Positions 8,296-16,224 of a stretch of 50,460 nucleotides of DNA are shown here, in pieces (the first letter of the stretch is position 1; each line of letters opens with the position of its first letter). Origin of the DNA: Candidatus Saccharimonadota bacterium (GTDB taxonomy: Bacteria; Patescibacteriota; Saccharimonadia; Saccharimonadales; Saccharimonadaceae). The notes under the pieces are model-generated. The model saw only the letters and a program-made list of their open reading frames with translations. It did no database searches and had not been told where the DNA came from. A program made the translations under genes and the position numbers. The stretch spans positions 1 to 50,460 of the forward strand of contig JAQGGY010000020.1 of the NCBI GenBank assembly GCA_028289095.1, written 5' to 3'.

Positions 8296-8377
8296 AGTTT
8301 GCGTTTGTGACGTGATTATTGCTGAGACCGTATCTATTTAATGATGATAGGGGCACACTTCTAATAGAAATACATTA

Positions 8378-8821
8378 ATGGAAAGCAAAGAGTTGACTAT
8401 GTCAGATACAAACGATTTACCAGAGCTAGTTAAAATGGACCTGCAGCTAGTCCCCGTCCCAGTATCTAATGTTGACCGTGCTATAGAATTTTATGACAAA
8501 ATATTTGAAGATAAGCATGATACTCGAATATCTGATGCAATGCGTGTCGTTCAATTTACTCCAAAAGGTTCGGGATGTGCAATTGTTTTTGGGACGGGAA
8601 TGGGCGAACTCACGGATATGGTGCCTGGATCAGTCAAAGGATTGCACTTGGTTGTTGAGGATATGGATAAAGCAAGGCAATCCCTAATAGCCCGTGGGGT
8701 TGATGTAGGTGAAGTGCAAGACATGGGTGGCGTACTTTATGCTTGGTTTAGTGATCCAGATGGCAACACTTGGGCGTTACAATATTGGTCCGACCACGTT
8801 GTCAGTCCTGTATCTAACTAG
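8378..8821 (+). CDS. VOC-fold glyoxalase-like protein
   Basis: A 147-residue product with DLQLVPVPVSNVDRAIEFYDKIF (first VOC module) and GVLYAWFSDPDGNTWALQYW (final module), the common form annotated as glyoxalase or extradiol dioxygenase-like. The first module lacks the usual Leu-Gly after the Tyr, and residues typical of metal binding are incomplete. Two starts are possible: ATG 8378 or the in-frame ATG 8399, the latter preceded by a weak AAAGAG. Homologues usually begin near MDLQLVP, so neither adds recognised domain sequence. It is the third VOC gene of this segment. Confidence 0.83.
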   Translation: MESKELTMSDTNDLPELVKMDLQLVPVPVSNVDRAIEFYDKIFEDKHDTRISDAMRVVQFTPKGSGCAIVFGTGMGELTDMVPGSVKGLHLVVEDMDKARQSLIARGVDVGEVQDMGGVLYAWFSDPDGNTWALQYWSDHVVSPVSN

Positions 8822-8837
8822 TTTTATTTATGAACGC

Positions 8838-9635
8838 TTAGACTTGCTCTAGAAAAAACTTCGTAAGTGCACGCGCTAATATGTCTGCGCTTACATTATG
8901 GCTCTGCTTAGCAAGAATCTCATGCTTTGAACTAGGTAAAGTATTTGCTAAAGCTATGGTTGCGTCGCGCAACTTTTTCGGTGCTTTCTCTCCGCTTAAT
9001 ACCAAGGTTGGTATGTTCAATGTTGATGCGCCAGATGGTACATTCCAGTCTGCCATCAGCTGGAGGTCGTAGGGTAATGTATGTGCTACAATTTCATTTT
9101 TCATCCACGATGAGCGCATTGCGTACTTCATTATAAAAATAAAAAACTCAGGTGCGCCAAATACCTTAGTCATAAAATACTTGACCGCATCGCTCCTTTT
9201 ACCTGCCTCAATTCGTTGATTCAGTTCCGATATGGCATCGATAGGTGGAATGGCATTTGGTGAAGAAGCTGCGACATACGGCACCTCAAATAGAGCTACC
9301 TTATTGAATGTGACACCACGCAATATGGCGTTTATGACAAGCGCTCCGCCAGACGACATGCCGACGACGTACGCAGGTTCATCAATTATTGCACGCAAAG
9401 CATTTAGATCTTCTATCTCGCGATCGATCGTATAGGGCACTGTATCGCTACTTTCGCCTCTGCCACGGCGGTCATATGTGTAAACGGTAAAATGTTCACT
9501 CAATAGAGGAGATAGCTTAGCTGATGGACCGTTATCGCGATAGCAGAATGCGCCGTCTACTAATATTATTGCTGGACCGTTACCTGTGACGCTGTATGCT
9601 ATCTTGGTCCCGTCTTTAGATATTACTGTTACCAT
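8838..9635 (-). CDS. Alpha/beta hydrolase
   Basis: From ATG 9635 the product is 265 residues starting VTVISKDGTKIAYSVTG, the usual first strands of this family. It has an oxyanion region near VDGAFCYRD, TYDRRGRGESS, and the nucleophile elbow GMSSGG (central Ser). The charge-relay Asp lies in the late LSGEKAP region and the His in KQSHNV near the C-terminus. Substrate unknown; cytosolic. An in-frame ATG at 9713 would add 26 residues outside the family, yet a promoter (TTGATA, 16 nt, CATAAT at 9724-9751) sits just before it, so the longer form is not excluded. The shorter start has AAGGGA 12 nt upstream. Confidence 0.85.
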   Translation of the reverse strand: MVTVISKDGTKIAYSVTGNGPAIILVDGAFCYRDNGPSAKLSPLLSEHFTVYTYDRRGRGESSDTVPYTIDREIEDLNALRAIIDEPAYVVGMSSGGALVINAILRGVTFNKVALFEVPYVAASSPNAIPPIDAISELNQRIEAGKRSDAVKYFMTKVFGAPEFFIFIMKYAMRSSWMKNEIVAHTLPYDLQLMADWNVPSGASTLNIPTLVLSGEKAPKKLRDATIALANTLPSSKHEILAKQSHNVSADILARALTKFFLEQV

Positions 9636-9819
9636 GAATTCAACGTTCCCTTTTATTATCTTTTCGAAGAATACCATTAAATGTTTAATATGGCCACGTA
9701 GGGCGAACTCCATCCCGCCGTTAATTATGATGAATTGATACAGATTATCAATATAAATATATTGTAAAACGATAAATACTATGCTAAAACTAAAGTATCA
9801 GTAAATGAAAGGTTTAAGC

Positions 9820-10284
9820 ATGAAGCGAAGCTCGACGAATTTTTTAAGAGGTGTGATCGTTATAATAGCGATTTTTGTATTAATTTTATGTATTGTTGCG
9901 TTACCAGCTGGGATCAGTTCGGATACGACAGGTTATTATCGACCAATTTTGCTTGGTTTATATATACCAGCGCTACCATTTTTCTATGCACTGTATCAAG
10001 CGCTTAAACTACTAGATTATATTGATACCGACAAGGCGTTCACGAATCTATCTGTCGCTACCTTTAAAAATATAAAATACTGCGCCGTTGCAATCTTTGC
10101 GTTATTTGCAGCTGGCATGCCGTTCATTTTTATGGCGGGCGATCGTGATGATGCGCCTGGCGTAGTATTGGTCGGATTGGTGATTATGTTTGCATCACTG
10201 GTGATTGCAACATTTGCTGCGGTACTACAAAAGCTGATACAGAATGCTGTTGACATTAAGTCAGAGAATGATCTGACGGTTTAG
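9820..10284 (+). CDS. DUF2975 membrane protein (YoaS-like)
   Basis: The 154-residue product has four predicted membrane segments and the DUF2975 pattern: an N-terminal KRSSTNFLRGVI, a Tyr-Pro-containing first loop, and a C-terminal VLQKLIQNAVDIKSENDLTV that leads into a cytosolic tail. In Bacillus the equivalent yoaS is paired with the small regulator yozG, and the same pairing is seen here with the next gene, 10 bp downstream. The start at 9820 has AAAGG 7 nt upstream and matches the family; ATG 9805 would add five residues. Function of the family is unknown; a membrane-linked partner of the regulator is inferred. Confidence 0.85.
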   Translation: MKRSSTNFLRGVIVIIAIFVLILCIVALPAGISSDTTGYYRPILLGLYIPALPFFYALYQALKLLDYIDTDKAFTNLSVATFKNIKYCAVAIFALFAAGMPFIFMAGDRDDAPGVVLVGLVIMFASLVIATFAAVLQKLIQNAVDIKSENDLTV

Positions 10285-10294
10285 GAATTATATT

Positions 10295-10528
10295 ATGGCA
10301 ATAATTATCAACATAGACGTCATGCTAGCAAAGCGCAAAATGAGCGTAACAGAACTGACAGAAAAGATCGGTATCACCATGGCTAATTTGTCTATCCTGA
10401 AAAATGGCAAGGCAAAGGCGGTTAGGCTAACGACGCTTGAAGCCATCTGTAAGGCACTTGAATGTCAGCCAGGTGATATTTTGGAGTACAAAAATGAAGC
10501 TCGTAATGATGAGCCAGCAGGGAAGTAG
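10295..10528 (+). CDS. XRE-family helix-turn-helix regulator (YozG-like)
   Basis: A 77-residue protein that is nearly all HTH domain: MLAKRKMSVTELTEKIGIT, MANLSILKNGKAKAVRL (recognition helix) and TLEAICKALECQPGDILEYK, the Cro/CI-type five-helix fold of the YozG subgroup. It is cotranscribed with the upstream DUF2975 gene and overlaps or abuts the next membrane protein gene. The pairing is a recurrent two-gene module in Firmicutes and candidate phyla. Regulated targets are not visible, but autoregulation of this operon is the usual arrangement for such pairs. Confidence 0.9.
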   Translation: MAIIINIDVMLAKRKMSVTELTEKIGITMANLSILKNGKAKAVRLTTLEAICKALECQPGDILEYKNEARNDEPAGK

Positions 10529-10541
10529 GCAAGCGATAAAT

Positions 10542-10841
10542 ATGATTAGTGAAGCGTCGCATAAAAATAACGTAATCCGAATCGCGGTGGTAACCGCAGC
10601 GATATTGGCAATACCGCTGATAGCAATGCAATTTAGTGATGATGTAGACTGGGGATTGTTCGACCTTATAATTATCGGAACGTTGATATTTGGTACTGGC
10701 ATGATATACGAATTTGGCGTCAAAAAACTTCGCACGACGACACATCAAATGATCGCGATCACTATACTTGTGGTGGTACTGCTATTAACTTGGGCAGAAT
10801 TGGCTGTCGGTGTGTTCGGCACGCCATTCGCCGGAAGTTAA
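10542..10841 (+). CDS. Small three-helix membrane protein
   Basis: From ATG 10542 the product has 99 residues and three membrane helices: RIAVVTAAILAIPLIAMQF, LFDLIIIGTLIFGTGMIYEF and MIAITILVVVLLLTWAELAV. The pattern W-x-x-x-D-x-x-x-x-G, G-x-G, YE is shared by a widespread uncharacterised membrane protein of bacteria. Here the usual C-terminal extension is replaced by GTPFAGS. Earlier in-frame ATGs at 10494, 10506 and 10509 overlap the regulator gene and would add basic residues outside the family. It is most likely the third gene of the DUF2975 operon. Confidence 0.75.
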   Translation: MISEASHKNNVIRIAVVTAAILAIPLIAMQFSDDVDWGLFDLIIIGTLIFGTGMIYEFGVKKLRTTTHQMIAITILVVVLLLTWAELAVGVFGTPFAGS

Positions 10842-10851
10842 GTACGCTTGC

Positions 10852-10857
10852 TATAAT
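10852..10857 (+). promoter_or_regulatory. -10 box fixing the phosphatidyltransferase start
   Basis: TATAAT lies inside the longer reading frame and 6 nt before ATG 10864. A transcript starting about 7 nt after the hexamer would begin at the ATG, so the gene is read as leaderless and the upstream in-frame extension from 10810 is rejected. Confidence 0.7.
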
Positions 10858-10863
10858 AACCTA

Positions 10864-11484
10864 ATGAACCTTCATCGCAGTAATAATAAACCTGATTGGT
10901 CGGGCATACGCCCAGATGAATATAACTATTGGCAAATGGTTGCCGTTAAAACTAACGGGATACTGACACCGGGCAATATTGCAACGATGGTCGGGTTGGG
11001 GCTGGTGATGATCGGACTGTATATGATTATCAATCAACAGTATTGGGTTGGCATGGTATTGATTATCGTTGGTCGACTTTTTGATCTTGTGGATGGGTGG
11101 CTGGCTGATGTAACGCAAACCAAAAGCCCGCTGGGTGAATTGCTGGATGCGGCGATTGATAAAGTCGAAACATTTTTTACCATTATCGTATTTTACGTAG
11201 CATCGATTGCGCTGTGGTGGCTGTTGACCGTCCTATTGTTACCGCATATTTGGATCACGTACATTGCATGGACAGCACGTTGCAAAAACAAACAATTACA
11301 TCCGTCTAGGATTGGCAAGATAAGTATGGCGGCGCTATGGGTGGCATTATTTGGATTTATCGTATTACGCGCACTAAACACTTCGAGCGTTGATATACTT
11401 GCCGTGATGATCTATATCGTTTCTGCTATTTCCGTAGGTCTGGGTATATATACCGCCATTGGCTATATCACCAACAAAAACTAG
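10864..11484 (+). CDS. CDP-alcohol phosphatidyltransferase
   Basis: The 206-residue membrane enzyme carries the family signature between residues ~75 and 100: D-L-V-D-G-W-L-A-D, eight residues, G-E-L-L-D-A-A-I-D. This is DxxDGxxA(R) x8 GxxxDxxxD with Asp in place of the usual Arg. Four Asp residues bind the metal and CDP-diacylglycerol. The reaction moves a phosphatidyl group to an alcohol such as glycerol phosphate or inositol phosphate; which one cannot be told. It converges with, and overlaps by 4 bp, the CarS-like CDP-lipid synthase, so substrate maker and user sit tail to tail. About six membrane segments. Confidence 0.88.
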   Translation: MNLHRSNNKPDWSGIRPDEYNYWQMVAVKTNGILTPGNIATMVGLGLVMIGLYMIINQQYWVGMVLIIVGRLFDLVDGWLADVTQTKSPLGELLDAAIDKVETFFTIIVFYVASIALWWLLTVLLLPHIWITYIAWTARCKNKQLHPSRIGKISMAALWVALFGFIVLRALNTSSVDILAVMIYIVSAISVGLGIYTAIGYITNKN

Positions 11485-12038
11485 ATTGGACGTTTTTTCA
11501 GTCCCAATAACCAACCAATATAGCTGAATAATAAATGCATCAAAAACCACAGCACAAGCATCCAGCCGTATTGGGCGGGTGTTGCAATAACAAACGGCAA
11601 GCTAACGATGATAGCGCCGATAATATAATCAATCTGGTCAAATGGTACCCATGGATTTCCTGATGCAATACCACGTCGGCGTTTGAAAAAGCTTTCGATC
11701 GCATCGCCGCCTAGTGCACCTAATCCGAATAGCGGGCCAAGCAAAAATAATGGCAGTAAGGTATAATCCAATCCACCCGCGACATCCGCTGCCCAATTGA
11801 TATGCTGATATGCAAGTTGCTGTAGCCATAACGTAACGGTTGCAACAATCATCCCGCTAACTAACCCGCGCCAAGTTTTGTGCGTGCCGAAAATCGCTTT
11901 ACCCTGCCAAGTACGCCCGCCATCTATTGGTGTATTCCATTTTTTAATGACAGGTAATGGCGCACTTAAAACAGGCGCGACATTCGCAATCGCTGCGGGC
12001 AGTAAAAACCAAACGGCAAATAATATATCATGCAACAT
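11481..12038 (-). CDS. CarS-like CDP-lipid synthase (CDP-archaeol synthase family)
   Basis: The 185-residue product fits the DUF46/CarS family, with PVIKKWNTPIDGGRTWQGKAIFGTHKTWRG early and LLGPLFGLGALGGDAIESFFKRR and PFDQIDYIIGAI later. The conserved Lys-Thr-Trp-Arg-Gly and Gly-Asp-x-x-x-S-x-x-K-R-R form the CTP site. These enzymes make a CDP-activated lipid. In archaea the substrate is unsaturated archaetidic acid; in bacteria it is presumably phosphatidic acid. Five membrane helices are visible. The start at 12038 is chosen because TATAAT (minus strand, 12045-12050) ends 6 nt before it; a longer frame to 12107 would overrun the promoter. Confidence 0.88.
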   Translation of the reverse strand: MLHDILFAVWFLLPAAIANVAPVLSAPLPVIKKWNTPIDGGRTWQGKAIFGTHKTWRGLVSGMIVATVTLWLQQLAYQHINWAADVAGGLDYTLLPLFLLGPLFGLGALGGDAIESFFKRRRGIASGNPWVPFDQIDYIIGAIIVSLPFVIATPAQYGWMLVLWFLMHLLFSYIGWLLGLKKRPI

Positions 12039-12120
12039 CCTTTTATTATAGCGGATCAGCATTTTGTTAACCGCGATTGCGTTGTTCATGTAGATTGGCA
12101 ACGCCACGACGCAATGCGCG

Positions 12121-12149
12121 TTGCATAACGGTAATGTTTAAGCTATGAT
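12121..12149 (+). promoter_or_regulatory. Promoter of the 12160 membrane gene
   Basis: TTGCAT (12121-12126), 17 nt, TATGAT (12144-12149), then 10 nt to ATG 12160. The predicted 5' leader is only about four nucleotides. It lies back to back with the CarS-like gene's promoter. Confidence 0.65.
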
Positions 12150-12159
12150 TTGAGTACTT

Positions 12160-13056
12160 ATGAAATCAAAACCAAAACTAGCAGCAAAGAGAGTAGCGAA
12201 AGTTACTCCCGGTATTTCGCGAACCACACAAATAACGTTTATTATCGCCGCGATAGCGTCGTATGTCATACAGACTGTGGGAACACTCCAAAGTGTTTTT
12301 AGTATGCCTGATATTATAGGCTCTTTTTCGCGGTGGATACCCGTCTTTATGATAGATAGCATTCTGACGCCATTGCTATTGTTTGTATTTGCGTACATTG
12401 TTTTACGACGTAGCGCAACAAAAGTATCAAGGGTTTTCAAGGCAACCCTAGCTGCTTTAATTGGTGTGATAATGTCATATATCACTAATTTGATGTTTAT
12501 GGAGGTGTTTAGGCAACCGCTTGGATATGGTGATTCGCCTGCAACCTGGACAAGCCCATTTGTGCAAATGATACCTATGGTAGCCGGGATATTATGTGCA
12601 GTACTGATTACTATTTATATATTTAAGCGTGTAAAAGACAAAGAGTTTACAGCATCACGCAACGTACAGAAAGTACTTATAAGAATTGTCATATTTACGT
12701 TTGTCGCTAATTTTCTTGTCTCTGTTGCTGGAGTATTGAACGGTACGAATAATGGATATATGAATGCTAGCGAGGCGCTCTGGTCATTTGCCGCGTCTAC
12801 ACTGACAATTCTTGTGCCTATGGCTATCATATATTTCATGGCATCAAAGTCTCGGACGAAACTTGTGCGTATCATGAACGCGATGCTTTATTTGTTCATT
12901 TTTATGTTCATAACAACTACTCTTTATTCGATAACGTTCATATTCGAGATCTATATGCATGAGCCTACGAGTTTAGCCTCGATATTGCTACCAATCATCG
13001 CTTTTACATCTCTTGTCGTTTTGGTTGTAGTGCATAAGTTACAGAAAGTATTCTAG
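12160..13056 (+). CDS. Polytopic membrane protein, unknown
   Basis: I do not recognise this 298-residue protein. A basic N-terminal tail (about 20 residues) is followed by about eight hydrophobic segments, among them residues ~24-45, 65-83, 94-115, 137-155, 172-192, 210-228, 238-262 and 275-293. The loop LGYGDSPATWTSPFVQM is the only longer polar region of note. No motif of a known transporter or enzyme is evident. A terminator follows at 13091. The 10-nt spacing from -10 to start implies almost no leader. Confidence 0.7.
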   Translation: MKSKPKLAAKRVAKVTPGISRTTQITFIIAAIASYVIQTVGTLQSVFSMPDIIGSFSRWIPVFMIDSILTPLLLFVFAYIVLRRSATKVSRVFKATLAALIGVIMSYITNLMFMEVFRQPLGYGDSPATWTSPFVQMIPMVAGILCAVLITIYIFKRVKDKEFTASRNVQKVLIRIVIFTFVANFLVSVAGVLNGTNNGYMNASEALWSFAASTLTILVPMAIIYFMASKSRTKLVRIMNAMLYLFIFMFITTTLYSITFIFEIYMHEPTSLASILLPIIAFTSLVVLVVVHKLQKVF

Positions 13057-13090
13057 TAGCACTCTGATACAGTAAAAAACTTTTATAAAT

Positions 13091-13123
13091 AAAATACTCT
13101 CCCAATTATTGGCAGAGTATTTT
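13091..13123. terminator. Bidirectional terminator between convergent genes
   Basis: Arms AAAATACTCT and AGAGTATTTT enclose an inner CCAA-TTGG stem with one C-C mismatch, a near-perfect 33-base palindrome. T-tracts follow on both strands, so it can end both the 12160 gene and enolase. Confidence 0.88.
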
Positions 13124-13137
13124 ATTTTGACGGACGA

Positions 13138-14421
13138 TTATTTTTGGAAAGGTTTTGCTAGCGTCAACTCTGGGTTTGCTTCGGCAATGCGTAGCAATTC
13201 GTTATATTTTGCAATACGATCGGTTCGTGACAATGAACCTGTTTTGATTTGACCGCAACCTAGGCCGACGGCTAAGTGGGCGATAGTAACATCTTCTGTT
13301 TCGCCAGAGCGGTGAGACATAACAGTATTCCAGCCAGCACGCTGTGCGGTTTGAACGGCGGTGATAGTTTCAGATAATGTACCAATTTGGTTTGGCTTGA
13401 TCAAAATTGCGTTAGCGGCTTTTTTGTCGATAGCGCGCTGCAATAATTTGGTATTTGTTACTAATAGGTCATCGCCAACTAACTGAATATCGTCACCGAG
13501 TTTCGAATTCAGTTCGGTCCAGTTTGCCCAGTCATTTTCGTCAAGGCCATCCTCGATAGAAATGATAGGGAATTCTGATCGGATAGAATCATACCAATCG
13601 ATTAGTTCCGCAGCGCTAACATTACGACCTTCGGTTGTAAGTGTGTAGATGCCGTCAGCGTATAATTCACTTGATGCAACATCAAGTGCTAATGCGATGT
13701 CTTTGCCAAGTACGTAACCTGCCTTTTCAACTGCTTTGGCGATGAGTTCAAGTGGCTCACGGTTACCATTTTTAACCGCAGGCGCATAGCCACCCTCGTC
13801 ACCGACAGTTGTGCCATAGCCGGATTCTTTTAATATTTTAGCGAGGGCGTGAAAGACTTCAGTTCCAATACGAATTGCATCCGCAAATGTGTCTGCACCG
13901 ACTGGAATGATCATATATTCCTGTACGTCAGTACTGCCAGCCGCATGCTGGCCACCGTTCATGACGTTCATCATCGGTAGCGGTAAACTTTGGTTGGTCG
14001 TGCCAGTCATTTCGGCAATATATGTATGTAACGCGATATGTCGCGCATTGGCGACCGCTTTGGCGCTAGCAAGGCTGACGGCTAATACGGCATTAGCTCC
14101 TAGGCCAGCCTTGTTTTCTGTACCGTCTAGTTGGATTAGTACGCTATCCAAACCAGCTTGGTCTGCCGCGTCAAATCCTATCAGGCGTTCGCGGATCGCT
14201 GTATTGATATTAGCTACTGCCTTACTGACACCTTTGCCGCCGTAGCTGTCGCCGCCGTCACGTAGCTCTAGCGCTTCGCCGGCACCTGTACTTGCGCCAC
14301 TTGGTACTGCAGCTCGGCCAAATGTACCGTCATCTAAATAAACATCCGCTTCAACCGTCGGGTTGCCACGGGAATCAATAATTTGTCGTCCTATAATGTT
14401 AGCTATGGTGTATTTATTCAT
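13138..14421 (-). CDS. eno: Enolase
   Basis: A full-length 427-residue enolase, which converts 2-phosphoglycerate to phosphoenolpyruvate in glycolysis and also recruits to RNA degradosomes in some bacteria. Seen: IIDSRGNPTVEADV at the N-terminus, GASTGAGEALELRDGG (mobile loop), LPLPMMNVMNGGQHA, GDEGGYAP, SIEDGLDENDW and the C-terminal signature MSHRSGETED with catalytic His and Ser. The metal ligands (Asp of the DVASSE region, Glu of SIED, Asp of VGDD) are present. TAAAAT (minus strand, 14428-14433) lies 6 nt before the ATG, so the transcript is probably leaderless. It is divergent from gpmA. Confidence 0.98.
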   Translation of the reverse strand: MNKYTIANIIGRQIIDSRGNPTVEADVYLDDGTFGRAAVPSGASTGAGEALELRDGGDSYGGKGVSKAVANINTAIRERLIGFDAADQAGLDSVLIQLDGTENKAGLGANAVLAVSLASAKAVANARHIALHTYIAEMTGTTNQSLPLPMMNVMNGGQHAAGSTDVQEYMIIPVGADTFADAIRIGTEVFHALAKILKESGYGTTVGDEGGYAPAVKNGNREPLELIAKAVEKAGYVLGKDIALALDVASSELYADGIYTLTTEGRNVSAAELIDWYDSIRSEFPIISIEDGLDENDWANWTELNSKLGDDIQLVGDDLLVTNTKLLQRAIDKKAANAILIKPNQIGTLSETITAVQTAQRAGWNTVMSHRSGETEDVTIAHLAVGLGCGQIKTGSLSRTDRIAKYNELLRIAEANPELTLAKPFQK

Positions 14422-14442
14422 ATCTTTATTTTACCACTTTGG

Positions 14443-14471
14443 TTGAACCATAAGCCAGTTTGCATCATACT
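14443..14471 (+). promoter_or_regulatory. gpmA promoter overlapping the eno promoter region
   Basis: TTGAAC (14443-14448), 17 nt, CATACT (14466-14471), 7 nt to ATG 14479. The whole intergenic space to eno is only 57 bp, and the eno -10 (14428-14433) lies 9 bp from this -35, so the two glycolytic promoters must compete or be co-ordinated. Confidence 0.75.
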
Positions 14472-14478
14472 AGACAGT

Positions 14479-15129
14479 ATGAATAAGAAACACCCAACTG
14501 GATTATTAGTTATTAGTCGCCATACAGAATCGGAATGGAATTTATTAGGTAAATGGACGGGATTGAATGATGTTGATCTGACTGCAAAGGGTCACCAAGA
14601 AGCCGAGCAGATTGGTGAAATGTTAAGAGATCTTCGTTTTAACGTTGTGTATACGTCAGAACAGCGCCGAACCCATCAGACGCTTGCAGGTATTCTAAAG
14701 GGGAGCATTCATCCTGACGTGCCGCATCATATTCACGGCGCCGTGAACGAGCGAGATTATGGGGATCTAACTGGTAAAAATAAATGGGAAGTCCAAGAAG
14801 AAATTGGCGAAGAGGCATTTAAAGGCATCCGCCGCGGTTGGGACTACCCAGTGCCGGGCGGCGAAACGTTAAAAGACGTCTATGCGCGCGTCGTACCGTT
14901 TTTTGACGAAGAGGTTTTGCCGCAGCTGCAACAGGGCAGGAATGTTTTGATGGTTGCTCATGGTAATTCTATTCGAGCCCTTATCAAGCATCTAGAAGAA
15001 ATCCATGAGGATAAAATAGCCGAAGTAGAGATGTCATTCGGGCAAGTTTTGCTATATCATATTACGCCCGAAGGTACTATTGACCACAAGGAAATACGGC
15101 AAATCGACATAATTCCGCCAAAAGCATGA
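14479..15129 (+). CDS. gpmA: Phosphoglycerate mutase (2,3-bisphosphoglycerate-dependent type)
   Basis: The 216-residue enzyme interconverts 3- and 2-phosphoglycerate. It has the histidine phosphatase core: LLVISRHTESEWN with the catalytic His (the common RHG is RHT here), YTSEQRRTHQT, NERDYGDLTGKNK with the acid Glu, PGGETLKDV, and VAHGNSIRALIKHL with the second His. The C-terminal MSFGQVLLY is typical of the dPGM group. The start at 14479 is set by the promoter 7 nt upstream; an in-frame extension to 14383 would run through the enolase promoter. Paired divergently with enolase, the next enzyme of the pathway. Confidence 0.93.
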   Translation: MNKKHPTGLLVISRHTESEWNLLGKWTGLNDVDLTAKGHQEAEQIGEMLRDLRFNVVYTSEQRRTHQTLAGILKGSIHPDVPHHIHGAVNERDYGDLTGKNKWEVQEEIGEEAFKGIRRGWDYPVPGGETLKDVYARVVPFFDEEVLPQLQQGRNVLMVAHGNSIRALIKHLEEIHEDKIAEVEMSFGQVLLYHITPEGTIDHKEIRQIDIIPPKA

Positions 15130-15186
15130 GTTTTTTCAAAAAGGGTGTATAATTACGGCATACTATAAAACAAAAACGAGGACTTC

Positions 15187-16020
15187 ATGCCTAAGACCAC
15201 AATAAAGCTCAATTCTGTACACGGTAATTTCGTTAAATTATTAGGACTATCTGCCATTGGCGTTGTGCTTGTGGGGCTATTTTTCTCGCTATCCGTACGT
15301 GCTGACGGCATGCAGGTTATCGTAAAGGCGACTGATGTAAAAGGCTGGTATCCTGGTGATATCAAAGAAGGCGGAGCAGTAACCTACTTTGGTGATTCAA
15401 CATCACCATACCCTACTGGCGTTCTAGCGCTGACGACTGATGCAACACCTGGCGCAAAAGCGCAGTATTTGAAATCTGCTAATATTCCACTGGCGCAAGT
15501 CACAGATCTGAGCTATTACACGAAAAACGTCAGTGGTCCTGCAAATGCTGGTGTATCGTACCAACTAAACATTAACCTACACGGTATTCCTGACTGGACG
15601 ACTGCATTCGTATTTGATCCTTCGTCAAACGGTCAGGTTGTGGCAGGACAGTGGCAGAAATGGGACGTATATAACGGACGATTCTGGTCTAATGATTCAG
15701 TGCCACCGATTGTCGTAATCGGTGCGGGCAACGAGCCCTTCTATACGCTTAATGAATTGAAAGCAGCGTATCCAGACGCAATTGTTCACTCATTCGGTGT
15801 CTATGCAGGAACATTTAACCCTGATTATAACGTCGGTACATCAAAGCAGAATCTTAACTTGCTTGCGGATGGCATTACGTTTAACGGAGTAAACTATGAC
15901 TTTGAAGCGGCGCCAACATTGGCAACGTCAAAAGATCAATGTAAAAATGGTGGCTGGGTAACATTTCAAAATGCGTACAAAAACCAGGGCGAGTGCGTTT
16001 CGTCAATCACGAGTAGATAA
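15187..16020 (+). CDS. Exported protein, unknown
   Basis: The 277-residue product has a signal-like N-terminus: basic KTTIKLNSVHGNFVK, a hydrophobic helix (about residues 17-35) and a likely cleavage after SVRA. The mature part is rich in Gly, Tyr, Asn and Thr, suggesting a beta-sandwich secreted domain. The C-terminus carries DQCKNGGWVTFQNAYKNQGEC, a two-Cys motif common at the ends of secreted proteins of Actinobacteria and candidate phyla. No catalytic motif recognised. SD GAGGA lies about 5 nt upstream; TATAAT near 15148 is a likely -10. A terminator follows. Confidence 0.75.
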   Translation: MPKTTIKLNSVHGNFVKLLGLSAIGVVLVGLFFSLSVRADGMQVIVKATDVKGWYPGDIKEGGAVTYFGDSTSPYPTGVLALTTDATPGAKAQYLKSANIPLAQVTDLSYYTKNVSGPANAGVSYQLNINLHGIPDWTTAFVFDPSSNGQVVAGQWQKWDVYNGRFWSNDSVPPIVVIGAGNEPFYTLNELKAAYPDAIVHSFGVYAGTFNPDYNVGTSKQNLNLLADGITFNGVNYDFEAAPTLATSKDQCKNGGWVTFQNAYKNQGECVSSITSR

Positions 16021-16041
16021 TACGTAGTTATTACTGGTATT

Positions 16042-16071
16042 AAAAAAGTCCGTCAGTATGGCGGGCTTTTT
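16042..16071 (+). terminator. Intrinsic terminator
   Basis: AAAAAAGTCCG pairs with CGGGCTTTTT around a short loop and ends in a T-tract. It lies 22 bp after the exported-protein gene and should end its transcript. The remaining ~150 bp before the MurF-like gene show no further feature except the GGAGG ribosome site. Confidence 0.8.
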
Positions 16072-16224
16072 AGTAGTGTTTTATTCGGGCTATAGTAGAA
16101 CGGCTATGGCAGGTAGGAGCGTGATTTATACTTATCACTATTTAACTACGATCTGGTCTGCATTATTACCATCGGACAGCTTGGTTTTATTAGTAGAGGT
16201 AATGGTTTATGATAGGAGGTATAT

